This document shows positions 8,237 to 17,343 of a DNA stretch of 64,000 nucleotides, in pieces; the stretch's first letter is position 1; each line of letters begins with the position of its first letter. The stretch lies in NCBI GenBank assembly GCA_963803425.1, contig CAWDMA010000001.1:62001-126000 (forward strand). Direction: 5' to 3'. Made by a program: the position numbers and the translations under genes. Source of the stretch: DASPWW01 sp963803425. GTDB lineage: Bacteria > Actinomycetota > Thermoleophilia > Solirubrobacterales > 70-9. The notes under the pieces were generated by a model. That model saw only the letters and a list, made by a program, of their open reading frames with translations, was not told where the DNA came from and made no database searches.

Positions 8237-9783
8237 TTACTCGCAGTAAGGCTTGCCGTCGACTCGGGCGTCGCGGCCGGCGATTCCGGCGCAGTCCCGC
8301 ATCCTGGCGAGCAGGCTCGACATTCTCGCCTGCAGGGTGCCCGGCGCCGGGTCCGCGACCGCCGCGTTGCGGAGCTCGAACGGATCCGCGGCGAGGTCGT
8401 ACAGCTCCAGCGCCGGATTCGGCCGGCATCCGACCCCGTCCAGCCCCGCCTCCGTGCTCTCGATGTAGATCGCGCTGGGGAGGCGGACGCCGGAGTAGCG
8501 GCACAGCCCGTCCTGGCTGACGTCGTTGACGCCCACCGAGAACTCGGCCACCATCGCCCGATCCGATGGGAAGGCATCGGCGTGGCCGTTCATCAGCCCG
8601 ACCAGCGAGCGCCCGTCCATCGTCCGGCAATCGCCCGGGGCCGCGCACGGCGAGGCGCCCGCGAGCTCCAGGAAGGTCGGGGCCAGATCGATGTTGGCGA
8701 CGGGTGCGTCGGTCGCCGGGAGCCGCGCCGCGCCGCCCCGGTAGCGGCCCGGCATCCGGATCACCATCGGCACCCGGATCCCCTCCTCGTAGCGCGTAGA
8801 TCTTCCCCACCCGGATCCGGTGCTGGCCCTCGAAGTAGCCGTTGTCGGAGATGAACGCGAACACCGTGTTGTCGAGCTCGCCCGCCTTCTTCACCGTCTC
8901 GACGATCTTCTTGACGCTGCGGTCGACGCCCTGCAGGGCCGCCAGACCGCAGCCGTATCGCTTCGTCATCTTCCTCAGGTGCTGCGGGGTGAGCAGCGGA
9001 TGGGCGCGGATGAAGGACGGCTTGTCGGCGACGTCGACCTCGTTGAAGGACGGCCCCTGCGGGAGGACGGCGTCGCGGTACAGCTTCCGGTCGCGGCGGT
9101 CCGGGACCGCCCGCCCGCCGCATCGCCCGCCGCTGTCGTGGCCGGTCTCGGTGTGCGGGGCGCGGTTGTCGACCTGCATGTACACGGGCTGCTTCTTCGG
9201 GATCAGCCGGCCCAGCAGGTCGCGCGCCTTGCGCGTGATCACGCGGGTCACGTACTCGCCCGGGTTCCTTCCGAAGTGCTTCGCCCTCCCGTTCGCGGAC
9301 ACGTCGTAGTCGTAGTAGCGGGTGCTGCCCAGGGTCGTATACCAGCGGTCCCACCCCGGCGCCACCTCGGTCGGAGTCCCGACCGCCGACTCGTACCCGT
9401 TCAGGTACTTGCCGATGTGAACGGTCTCGTAGCCGGCGCTGTGCAGCCACACCGGCAGCGTGTTGTCCTTGTCGGTCAGGGCCGCGTAGGCGAGCTTGTT
9501 CGAGTAGACGCCGTTGTTATGGTCGTACTGGCCGGTGATCATGCTCGCCCGCGACGGACAGCACTGCGGGGTGGTCACGATCGCGTTCGTGAACGTCGTC
9601 CCCTTGTCGCTGAGCAGGCGGGTGGTCTCGGGCATCAGCTCCGGCGTATAGCTCGCCGTCGTCTGGTCGTCGCTCGTGATCAGGATCAGGTTCGGCCGCT
9701 TCGCCGCGAGCGCGCTTGCGGGCACCAGCGCGAGCGCGGTCAAGCACCGCCGCGGCGGCGATCAGCGGCGCGCGCAGGCTCAT
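8237..9783 (-). CDS. Secreted sulfatase (two apparent frameshifts)
   Basis: A type I sulfatase that would hydrolyse sulfate esters outside the cell. The motif QCCPSRASMITG contains the Cys-x-Pro-Ser-Arg needed for conversion to formylglycine. ITSDDQ supplies metal ligands and SDNGY follows later. The ATG at 9783 overlaps the stop of the upstream sulfatase in an ATGA junction. The frame changes near 9740, inside the signal peptide (MSLRAPLIAAAAVL, then TALALVPASALAA one base out of phase), and near 8795 (GKIYA, then YEEGIRVPMVIRMPGR). Each is explained by one extra base. Corrected, the protein is about 515 residues and ends GKPYCE, close to GGSYCE of its neighbour, indicating a tandem duplication. 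Confidence 0.88.
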
Positions 9784-11348
9784 TCGCAGTAAGAGCCCCC
9801 CGGCGGCTTCGGGTCGCGGCCGGCGATCCCGGAGCAGTCGCGGAGCTTGTCCAGTTTGTCGGCGAGCCGCTTCTGGAGCGCGTTGCCGGCGCCCGAGTGG
9901 AACTGGTTGTGGAGCTCGAACGGATCGCCGTGCAGGTCGTACAGCTCCCCCTCGTCGATCTTGCGGCAGCCGTCATTGGCCGCCAGGCCCGTGTACTCGA
10001 CGTACGAGTGGGCCGGATCACGGATCCCCGCGTACCGGCACAGGAGGCCGTCCTTGTCGCGGGGGCGACCGTACTCGAGCACCAGGGAGCGGTCCTCGGG
10101 GATCCCTCCGCTGGTCCCCTTCAACGCGCCGACGAGCGAGTGGCCGTCCATCGTCCGGCAGGCGCCCTCGACGCACGGCTCCGCGCCGGCGAGATCCAGG
10201 ATCGTCGGGGCTAGGTCGATGTTGGCGACGAGCTTCTTCGACTTGGCCACCTGCTTGTGGCCGAGGACGCCCGCGGGAGCGCGGATCGCAAGCGGCACGC
10301 GGAGCGCCTCCTCGTACGGGAAGGTCTTGTTGACCCCGATCCGGTGCTCGCCCAGGAAGTAGCCGTTGTCGGAGAGGAAGATGATCACCGTGTTGTTCAG
10401 CTCCCCCTCCTTCTTCAGCGTGCGAACCATCTTCTTCACGCCGCGATCGATCCCGCGCAGCGATGCGAGCCGGCAGCCGTTCCGCTTCGCGGTCTGCCGC
10501 TTGCCCTTCGCGTCCAGCCGGTCGCGGCTGCGGATGAAGGAGGGCTTGTCGCTGACGTCCTTCTCGTTGTAGCTCTTCGAGCGGGGCGCGCCGACGTCGT
10601 CGAACAGCTTGGAGTCGCGCGGGTCGGGAACCGAGCCGCCGTCGCAGCGCACGTCGGAGCGGCTCCTGCCGCTCTCGGTGTGCGGTGCGAACTGGTCGAC
10701 CTGTATGTAGAAGGGAGCCTTCTTGGACGAGAACCGCTTGATCAGGTGAGTCGTGCGCCGGTTGATCACCCGCGTCAAGTAGTCCGAGTCCTTCTTTCCG
10801 TACCGGTGCCGCTTTCCGTTCTCCGCCAGCGAGTAACCGAAGTACTGGCGCGGGGTCATCAGCGTGTACCACTGGTCCCAGCCGGGGGCGACCTCGGTGT
10901 CGGGGTCCGCGACCCCCGCGTATCCGTTCAGGTACTTGCCGAGGTGGGCGGTCTGGTAGCCCGCCTCGTGCAGCCACACCGGCAGGGTGCTCCCCGGGTC
11001 GTCGAAGGAGCGATACCCGGGCGCGTTCGCGGTCACCCCGTTGTTGTGCCCGTACTGCCCGGTCAGCATCGCCGCCCGCGAGGGGCAGCAGGTCGGCGTC
11101 GGGATGATCGCGTCGGTGAAGACCGTTCCCTTGCCCGCGATCAGCCGCTTCGTCGCCGGCATCGCCTTCGCCGTGAAGTCGTCGGTCCGCTCGTCGTCCG
11201 TTACGACCATGATCACGTTCGGCTTCTTCGAGGCCTTGGCCGCGCCGGCGGGCGCCGGGCCCGCGGAGAGGATCCCGACAGCGACCGCGGTCGCGGCGAT
11301 CAGGGGCGCGGCAAGCAGGCGCATGCGGGTTGTGCGGATCCTTCGCAT
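9780..11348 (-). CDS. Secreted sulfatase
   Basis: A 522-residue intact paralogue of the neighbouring sulfatase. The start ATG at 11348 is followed by a basic n-region and a hydrophobic signal sequence (MRLLAAPLIAATAVAVGIL). Metal ligands are in VVTDDERTDD, the modification motif is TCCPSRAAMLTGQYGHNNG, and the late part shows FLSDNGYFLGEHRIG and NIDLAPTILDLAG. It is translationally coupled to the downstream sulfatase. The pair is inserted between purL and purF on the same strand. With several sulfotransferases in the adjacent locus, a role in remodelling sulfated glycans is plausible but not shown. A formylglycine-generating enzyme must be encoded elsewhere. Confidence 0.93.
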   Translation of the reverse strand: MRRIRTTRMRLLAAPLIAATAVAVGILSAGPAPAGAAKASKKPNVIMVVTDDERTDDFTAKAMPATKRLIAGKGTVFTDAIIPTPTCCPSRAAMLTGQYGHNNGVTANAPGYRSFDDPGSTLPVWLHEAGYQTAHLGKYLNGYAGVADPDTEVAPGWDQWYTLMTPRQYFGYSLAENGKRHRYGKKDSDYLTRVINRRTTHLIKRFSSKKAPFYIQVDQFAPHTESGRSRSDVRCDGGSVPDPRDSKLFDDVGAPRSKSYNEKDVSDKPSFIRSRDRLDAKGKRQTAKRNGCRLASLRGIDRGVKKMVRTLKKEGELNNTVIIFLSDNGYFLGEHRIGVNKTFPYEEALRVPLAIRAPAGVLGHKQVAKSKKLVANIDLAPTILDLAGAEPCVEGACRTMDGHSLVGALKGTSGGIPEDRSLVLEYGRPRDKDGLLCRYAGIRDPAHSYVEYTGLAANDGCRKIDEGELYDLHGDPFELHNQFHSGAGNALQKRLADKLDKLRDCSGIAGRDPKPPGGSYCE

Positions 11349-11450
11349 CAAGGTGTTCAAACAAGGGCGCCGCGGCGAAGTCGCGGAGGTCCGGGTTCCT
11401 TTCCGGTCGCCGCCCCGCGGACGCTGGAACGCGTCGATCCTACAACACGC

Positions 11451-13697
11451 CTACGCTCGGCCCGGGGCGAGCCTGTCGCCGAGAGAGCGCCACGCGGCCT
11501 CGGCGCGCTCGAGTGCAAGCTCAACCCGGGCATCTCCGGCGAGCAGCTCGATCCGCTCGCCGCCCGCCTCGCCGAGCAGGATCGCGCCGGCGCCGCCGAG
11601 TGCGCCGGCGAGCTCCTCGACCGCGCTCCGCTCTCCACAGATCACGAATCCGCCCGGGCCCTCGCCGAACAGCGCCTCCTCCGCGGAGGCGCCGCGAGTC
11701 GCCGCGATCCCGCCGAGGTCGGCGCGCACCCCGACTCCGCCGGCGATCGCGCACTCGGTCAGCGCGCACGCCAGCCCGCCGTCGGAGACGTCGTGGGCGG
11801 AGCTCACCCGGCCGGCCCGGACCGCCTCGCGGACGAGCTCGGTCGCAGCCCGGACCAGGTCGATGGGGACGTCGGTGAGGCCCGGACCGAGCTCACCGCG
11901 GGCCTTGGCGAGCTCCGAGCCGGCCATCGACGGCGCGAACGGCCCGATCAGCGCGACCGCGTCCCCGTCGCGCAGCGCGATCCCCGGCGGGACCGCGGGG
12001 TCGGGGAGCTCGCCGACCATCCCGATCACGGGCGTCGGGTAGATCGGCCCCGCCTCGGTCTCGTTGTAGAGCGAGACGTTTCCGCCCACCACCGGGATCC
12101 CGAGCTCCGTACACGCGTCCGCCAGCCCCTGGGTGGAGCGGTCGAGCTGCCACGCGACGTGCGGCCGCTCGGGGTTGCCGAAGTTGAGGCAGTTGGTGAC
12201 GCCGAGCGGCTCGGCGCCGACGCAGGCGAGGTTGGCGGCGCATTCCAGCACCGCCTCCACCGTTCCCTGGTAGGGATCGCAGGCGACGCGGCGCCCGTTT
12301 CCGTCGATCGCGACAGCGATCGCCCCGCCGCCCTCGAGCTGCAGCACCGCTGCGTCGGCCGCCTCCGGGCGCATCACCGTCCGCGACTGCACGATCGAGT
12401 CGTACTGCTCGAACGCGAACCGCTTGCTGGAGATGCTCGGCGCGCCCAGCATCTCCAGCAGAATCATTCCGGCCGAATCCTTCGCTTCATTTCCGGCCGC
12501 CTCCTCCGCTTCGCGTCCGGGGGCGGCCGGGTCGCGGGCGGGACGGGCGTATGTCCACTCCGCCGGCTCCTCCGGCTCCAGGTCGTACAGGGGGCAGCCG
12601 TCGACGAGCGCGTCCACCGGGATGTCCCCGACGACCTCGTCGCCGCTCCTCACCACTATCCGGGGCTCGGCCGTGACCTCGCCGATCGCGGCGGAGCCGG
12701 TCTGCCACCGGTCGCAGATCGCCGTCACCTCGGCCAGCCTGCCCGGCTCCACCACGGCCAGCATCCGCTCCTGGGACTCCGAGATCATCACCTCGAACGG
12801 CTCCATCCCCGGCTCCCGCAGCGGCACGCGCTGCACGTCGATCTCGATCCCGACTCCGCCCTTCGAGGCCATCTCCCCGGCCGAGGAGGTGAGGCCGGCG
12901 GCGCCGAGGTCCTGGAGCGCGACCAACAGCCCGCGCTCTACCAGCTCGAGGCAGCACTCCATCAGCTTCTTCTCCTCGAACGGGTCGCCGATCTGGACGG
13001 AGGGCCGCTTCTCGTCGCCCGCCTCGAGCTCCGCGGAGGCGAGCACCGAGGCGCCGCCGATCCCATCCCGCCCGGTGGAGGCCCCCATCACGACGACGAG
13101 GTTGCCCGGTCCGGTGGCCGCGGAGCGGATCATCCTGTCGGCGGGCGCCAGCCCCACGCACATCGCGTTCACCAGGCAGTTGTGCTCGTACGGCGGCTCG
13201 AAGTACACCTCCCCGCCGACCGTGGGGACGCCGATCGAGTTCCCGTAGTGGCCGATCCCGGCTACGACGCGCTCGAACAGGTACCGCGACCGCTCCGACT
13301 CGAGCTCGCCGAACCGAAGCGAGTCGAGCACCGCGATCGGCCGCGCGCCGAGCGCGAACACGTCGCGGAGGATCCCGCCGACGCCGGTCGCCGCGCCCTG
13401 GAACGGCTCCACCGCCGAGGGGTGGTTGTGCGACTCGACCTTGAACGCGACCGCCCGTCCCTTGCCGACGTCGACGGCGCCGGCGTTCTCGCCCGGGCCC
13501 ATCACGACCCGCGCTCCATCGGTCGGCAGCCGGGCGAGCAGCTTCCGCGAGTGCTTGTACGCGCAGTGCTCGGACCACAGCAGCGAGAACATCGCCAGCT
13601 CCACGTCGTTCGGGTCGCGGTCGAGCAGCTCCTGGATTCGCTCGTGCTCGGGGTCGGTCAGCCCCAGCTCGCGATGGCGCGCCTCCCGAACTCCCAC
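11451..13697 (-). CDS. purL: Phosphoribosylformylglycinamidine synthase subunit PurL
   Basis: Large ATPase subunit of the three-part (PurL/PurQ/PurS) FGAM synthase, converting FGAR to FGAM. 748 residues from the GTG at 13697, which shares one base with the stop codon of the upstream sulfotransferase. Family segments: LFSLLWSEHCAYKHSRKLL, VVMGPGENAG, AFKVESHNHPSAVEP and ISESQERML, then the second-half VGGNVSLYNE. Residues about 385-412 carry a palindromic-element peptide (DPAAPGREAEEAAG and a degenerate second half) in the linker before EMLGAPSISSKRFAFEQYDS; normal PurL has no such segment. The partner genes purQ and purS lie 17 kb away beyond the glycan locus. Confidence 0.96.
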   Translation of the reverse strand: MGVREARHRELGLTDPEHERIQELLDRDPNDVELAMFSLLWSEHCAYKHSRKLLARLPTDGARVVMGPGENAGAVDVGKGRAVAFKVESHNHPSAVEPFQGAATGVGGILRDVFALGARPIAVLDSLRFGELESERSRYLFERVVAGIGHYGNSIGVPTVGGEVYFEPPYEHNCLVNAMCVGLAPADRMIRSAATGPGNLVVVMGASTGRDGIGGASVLASAELEAGDEKRPSVQIGDPFEEKKLMECCLELVERGLLVALQDLGAAGLTSSAGEMASKGGVGIEIDVQRVPLREPGMEPFEVMISESQERMLAVVEPGRLAEVTAICDRWQTGSAAIGEVTAEPRIVVRSGDEVVGDIPVDALVDGCPLYDLEPEEPAEWTYARPARDPAAPGREAEEAAGNEAKDSAGMILLEMLGAPSISSKRFAFEQYDSIVQSRTVMRPEAADAAVLQLEGGGAIAVAIDGNGRRVACDPYQGTVEAVLECAANLACVGAEPLGVTNCLNFGNPERPHVAWQLDRSTQGLADACTELGIPVVGGNVSLYNETEAGPIYPTPVIGMVGELPDPAVPPGIALRDGDAVALIGPFAPSMAGSELAKARGELGPGLTDVPIDLVRAATELVREAVRAGRVSSAHDVSDGGLACALTECAIAGGVGVRADLGGIAATRGASAEEALFGEGPGGFVICGERSAVEELAGALGGAGAILLGEAGGERIELLAGDARVELALERAEAAWRSLGDRLAPGRA
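12469..12530 (-). repeat. Palindromic element inside purL (one full copy plus a half copy)
   Basis: The full copy (12493-12530) has 9-bp arms CCGGCCGCC/GGCGGCCGG around a 20-nt core. A degenerate half copy (12469-12492) follows, with arm TTCGGCCGG and GAAGCGAAGGA. The whole is in frame within PurL. The left flank GCCCGCGACC is shared with the copy at 27913. Confidence 0.9.
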
Positions 13698-14602
13698 TAT
13701 CCGACCTCGTACCCGAGCCGCGCGAGCGTCTCCCCGGCGACCGCCTCGAACGCCTCCCGGTCGGCCGCGGACATGTCGGTGCGCCACCGCCCGGCGCGCT
13801 CCCGCTGGGGAGGCTGCGCGACCCGTGTGTGGCGCTCCGCGCGGACCGCGGCCGGGATCGCGGGGCCTGAGCCGCGCTCGAAGTCGCGCGTCACCTCGGC
13901 CATCCGCTGCTCGGCGCCGCGGTGGTAGTCGAGCATCGCCGGATCCCACTCGAGCTCGACGAACTCGCACACCCGGCGCAGCCCGGGCTCGGGGTCGGCG
14001 ACCAGGTCCTCGTACCGCAGCTCCATGTAGTGGCGCACGCGCTTCGCCTGCCTATGGGCCTTCGCGATCCCGTCGGCCCACTGCTCGGCGGCGGCGGGGA
14101 TCGTGTCCGCGCCGAAGTCGACCTCCACCTGGGACAGCGCCGTGTCGCGGCCGTCCCGGACCAGGTGGATGAAGTGCGCTTCAGGGAGCGCGGCCGAGAC
14201 CCGTCGCATCCGGCGCACGTAGGAGGGCGACTTGTCCCCCCAGCGCGGTTTCCCCTGCTGGTCCGCGTACAGGCCGTAGAACGCCCGCAGCGCCGCCGCC
14301 GCCGTCACCGGCTCGATCCGATTCAGCCGCCCCCGGTACTCGTCGGCGTCGAGCCCGAAGTCGGGCCACCGCCGGTGCGTGGTGATCAGCTCGAAGGCGC
14401 GCTCGCGCGGATCACCGGGCTCGTCCAGGGCCTTCACCAGCTTCGGGATGAAGTGCGTCTCCGGCGGGATCGCGAGCCGGGGGTGGGCGTCGAGCATCAA
14501 TCGCAACAGGGTGGTGCCGGAGCGCGCCACGCCGACCACGAACGGGGCCGGTGTCAGCGACGGTCCCCGCCCGCCCCGAAGCCGGCTCCAGATTCGCGTC
14601 AC
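13697..14602 (-). CDS. Sulfotransferase family protein
   Basis: A 301-residue PAPS-dependent sulfotransferase-like protein (Sulfotransfer_3 type). The 5'-phosphosulfate loop is VARSGTTLLRLMLDAHP near the N-terminus, followed by the typical IPPETHF. The 3'-phosphate motif is HLVRDGRDTALS, and KPRWGDKSPSYV is shared with the other family members here. The GTG at 14602 gives MTRIWSRLRGG just ahead of the P-loop. Its stop codon overlaps the purL GTG by one base, an unusual coupling of a sulfotransferase with a purine gene. The acceptor is unknown. Confidence 0.9.
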   Translation of the reverse strand: MTRIWSRLRGGRGPSLTPAPFVVGVARSGTTLLRLMLDAHPRLAIPPETHFIPKLVKALDEPGDPRERAFELITTHRRWPDFGLDADEYRGRLNRIEPVTAAAALRAFYGLYADQQGKPRWGDKSPSYVRRMRRVSAALPEAHFIHLVRDGRDTALSQVEVDFGADTIPAAAEQWADGIAKAHRQAKRVRHYMELRYEDLVADPEPGLRRVCEFVELEWDPAMLDYHRGAEQRMAEVTRDFERGSGPAIPAAVRAERHTRVAQPPQRERAGRWRTDMSAADREAFEAVAGETLARLGYEVG

Positions 14603-14607
14603 GCGCC

Positions 14608-14613
14608 TATACT
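14608..14613 (+). promoter_or_regulatory. Candidate -10 box for the FG-GAP gene
   Basis: TATACT lies 13 bases before the ATG at 14627, in a 24-base gap between divergent genes. No Shine-Dalgarno sequence is evident, so a nearly leaderless transcript is possible, as is common in actinobacteria. No convincing -35 box is visible. Confidence 0.4.
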
Positions 14614-14626
14614 CGCACGCGGGGTC

Positions 14627-16459
14627 ATGGTCAAGGCAGGGCTGATGCTGGTGACGGTCGTCGCGATCGTCGCAGGGGCTGCGGCCGCCCCGCATGCGGC
14701 GGCGCAGCAGGGTTTCCAGAATCGCTCAAAGCTCGTCTCCGCGCTGCCGCGCTCGCTCGTCTTCGACCTCGGCGCGGTGGACTACGACGGCGACTCCGAC
14801 CTCGACCTGTTCACAACCAACCACAACGACCGCGGCGGCCTGCTCGCGAACGACGGGGCGGGATTCGTCGATCAGCTCACAACGGCGGGCCTCGACCAGT
14901 CCCGGGGCTTCCCGGGATTCGAGGATCGCCGCCAGCCGGTGATGCAGGAGCACGGCACGTACCTGTTCTGGAGCGGCGGCAGCGATGCCGCCGAGGGGGC
15001 GATGGTCGTGGAGGTGAGGGAGGACCCCGGCGTGGAGGTGAGCGGCACGCTCGAGTTCGCCTTCCCGGTGCAGGTGCGGCAGGCGGACGGTGCGCAGGTC
15101 TCGACGCGGACGGTGCCGGGCACCGCCCCGCCGCGGACGGTTGCGTCCTTCACCGCCGCCGGGCGGGCCCGAATCGTGCTGGAGCCCGATCAGATGGCGG
15201 CGCCGTTCGAGGTCGAGATCGCAGGCCCGTACCCGTTGTCCCGAGTCTTCGTCGGCCCGCGGCTCGTGTCGCCGCCGTCGCGACGGTTCACGCTCCAGCT
15301 TCGGGACCGGCACGGGATCGCGTGGGGGGACTACGACCGCGACGGCACCACCGACGCTTTCATCGTCCGCGGCGGCCTGAAGGGGGATATCGGGGAGTTC
15401 CCGGACGGTCTGATCACGGACGAGCTGATGCTCGGCGGCGGCCCTGAGCTGGTTGACCGGATCGACGGCTCGGGGCTTGCCAAGGGCGCGTGCCGCGGGC
15501 GCGAGACGATCCCCGTCGACATCGACGCCGACGGCCGCCTCGACCTGTTCTGGGGGTGCCAGGGCGCGCCGCCGGCGCTGTTCCGACAGCAGCCCGACGG
15601 CAAGTTCAGCGATGCGTCCGCCGGCCTCCGCAACGCTGGAGTCCACGGCGATCACTACGCGTGGGTGGATATCGCCGGCGACGGCCGCCCGGAGCTGATT
15701 GCGTTGCGTCGCGAGCGGCTGGTCGTGTACGAGCGGAGCGAGCTCGACCGGTGGGCTCGGCTCGAGTCGGTTCGCACCTTCGGGGAATCGCCGGGCCGGA
15801 TCGCGTACTCCGACTTCGACGGGGACGGCGACCCCGACCTGTTCTGCGCCGCGCCGCACGGCAACACGCTGCTGGTCAACCACCACGGCCGGCTGAAGGC
15901 GAAGCGCCCGCGCCGCTTCGGGCTGCCATCACGCAGCGTCGCGGCGAGCTGGGTCGACTTCGACGACGACGGCCGCACCGACCTGTACGCGGCACCCCAG
16001 GGCCTGTTCCGAAGGAGGGCGGGGCGCCGCTTCCACGCCACCGGCGCGGCGGCCCTGCCGCGCTCGACCCAGGACGCGCTGGCAACGTGGTTCGACTACG
16101 ACGGCGACGGAGCACGCGACCTCGCCGTCGCGATCGGCAAGGACGGGTGGAGGTTCAAGCTGCTGCGGAACCGCCACACGTCCAAGCACTGGCTCCAGGT
16201 CGAGCTCACCGGGCCCGGCGGTGAGTACCCAGCCGCCGGGGCGAGCGCGACGGTCGTCGCGGGCGGCCGCCGCCAGACCCGATGGGTGGGCGAGAGCGAC
16301 GGCTCGCGCTACTCGCAGGGCCACTACCGGCTCTACTTCGGGCTCGGTCGAGCAGATCGTGTCCGGAAGCTGAGGGTGCGGTGGCCGAGCGGCGCCTCCC
16401 GGAAGCTGCGCGGGCTGTCCGCGGATCGACTCGTCCGCGTAAGCTTCGATCCCTCCTAG
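14627..16459 (+). CDS. Secreted FG-GAP/ASPIC-UnbV repeat protein
   Basis: A 610-residue exported protein. An N-terminal signal peptide ends near PHAAAQQ. Six or more calcium-binding FG-GAP (beta-propeller) loops follow: DYDGDSDLDLF, DYDRDGTTDAF, DIDADGRLDLF, DFDGDGDPDLF, DFDDDGRTDLY and DYDGDGARDLA. The last ~90 residues form an ASPIC/UnbV domain (HWLQVELTGPGGEYPAAGA, RQTRWVGESDG, YFGLGRADRVRKLRVRWPSG). Such proteins are cell-surface or extracellular, but their binding partners are poorly known. It is about 50% similar by eye to the protein at 18268, which flanks the other side of the sulfotransferase/glycosyltransferase pair. Confidence 0.9.
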   Translation: MVKAGLMLVTVVAIVAGAAAAPHAAAQQGFQNRSKLVSALPRSLVFDLGAVDYDGDSDLDLFTTNHNDRGGLLANDGAGFVDQLTTAGLDQSRGFPGFEDRRQPVMQEHGTYLFWSGGSDAAEGAMVVEVREDPGVEVSGTLEFAFPVQVRQADGAQVSTRTVPGTAPPRTVASFTAAGRARIVLEPDQMAAPFEVEIAGPYPLSRVFVGPRLVSPPSRRFTLQLRDRHGIAWGDYDRDGTTDAFIVRGGLKGDIGEFPDGLITDELMLGGGPELVDRIDGSGLAKGACRGRETIPVDIDADGRLDLFWGCQGAPPALFRQQPDGKFSDASAGLRNAGVHGDHYAWVDIAGDGRPELIALRRERLVVYERSELDRWARLESVRTFGESPGRIAYSDFDGDGDPDLFCAAPHGNTLLVNHHGRLKAKRPRRFGLPSRSVAASWVDFDDDGRTDLYAAPQGLFRRRAGRRFHATGAAALPRSTQDALATWFDYDGDGARDLAVAIGKDGWRFKLLRNRHTSKHWLQVELTGPGGEYPAAGASATVVAGGRRQTRWVGESDGSRYSQGHYRLYFGLGRADRVRKLRVRWPSGASRKLRGLSADRLVRVSFDPS

Positions 16460-16497
16460 GCTCAGCCGTCGAGATCGACCCGCCTGGAGGAACCTCC

Positions 16498-17343
16498 TTG
16501 ATCAGCAGAGTGAAGGCGCGAATGGCCGCCTCCAAACGTGATTCCGGACGCGACGCAGAGGGCGTCACGCCGCGCTGGGCGGAGCCGCTCCAGGTCCCCA
16601 AGTGCCCCGACGGATGGCACACGGGACCGCCCGACTTCGTCGGGATCGGCGCGCAGCGGTCGGGGACGAGCTGGTGGTACCGGGGGATCGAGTCGCACCC
16701 GAGCGTCGCCCGGATCAAGGGCAGGCGCAAGGAGCTGCACTACTTCAACCGGTTCTGGAACGGCGAAGTGCCGGACGACTTCGCGGCCACCTACCACAGC
16801 CTCTTCCCTCGCCCCGAGGGCTCCCTGAGCGGCGAGTGGACTCCGCGCTACATGCACGACTACTGGTCCGTGCCGCTGCTCCGCGAGGCGGCGCCCGACG
16901 CGCTCGTCCTCGTCATCCTCCGTGACCCGGTGGAGCGGTACCGGTCGGGGGCGACCAGGATGGTGCGGCTCGCGGAGGAGCGCGGCCGGCCCCTGCGGAT
17001 GGTCGAGATCACCGATGCGATGTGGCGGAGCTACTACCACGAGCAGCTCCGTCGGGTGCTCGAGCTCTTTCCCGCCTCGCAGGTGCTCGTCCTGCAGTTC
17101 GAGCGGTGCCGGAACGAGCCGCGCGCCGAGATGGACGCGACCTGCCGGTTCCTCGACCTGGAGCCGTTCGAGCAGCTCCCTTCACAGCTCGTACAGGAGC
17201 GCTCTCCGCGCCACAAGCCCGAGCTTCCGTCGCGGATGCGGGACGAGCTCGTCGCCAGGCTGACGGACGACGTGCGGCGGCTGACCGAGCTGTGCCCCGG
17301 GATCGACCCGGCGCTGTGGCCCAACTTCCGCCACCTCGGGTGA
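16498..17343 (+). CDS. Sulfotransferase (heparan-type fold) near FG-GAP genes
   Basis: 281 residues from a TTG at 16498, chosen because GGAGG lies seven bases upstream and the frame before it is not protein-like. The PAPS motifs are FVGIGAQRSGTSWWYRGIESHPSV (shared with heparan sulfate N/O-sulfotransferase-like Sulfotransfer_1 proteins) and LVILRDPVERYRSG. A RRKELHYFNRFW segment follows the P-loop as in that family. It differs clearly from the RWGDK-type sulfotransferases elsewhere in this locus. The stop overlaps the next gene's GTG by four bases, so the two form an operon. The likely substrate is a polysaccharide or glycolipid. Confidence 0.88.
   Translation: MISRVKARMAASKRDSGRDAEGVTPRWAEPLQVPKCPDGWHTGPPDFVGIGAQRSGTSWWYRGIESHPSVARIKGRRKELHYFNRFWNGEVPDDFAATYHSLFPRPEGSLSGEWTPRYMHDYWSVPLLREAAPDALVLVILRDPVERYRSGATRMVRLAEERGRPLRMVEITDAMWRSYYHEQLRRVLELFPASQVLVLQFERCRNEPRAEMDATCRFLDLEPFEQLPSQLVQERSPRHKPELPSRMRDELVARLTDDVRRLTELCPGIDPALWPNFRHLG

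Noticed and set aside
13698..13970. N-terminal extension of PurL into the sulfotransferase gene
   Set aside because: The frame is open but its translation is Arg/Gly-rich and unlike PurL. The conserved protein begins at the GTG at 13697.
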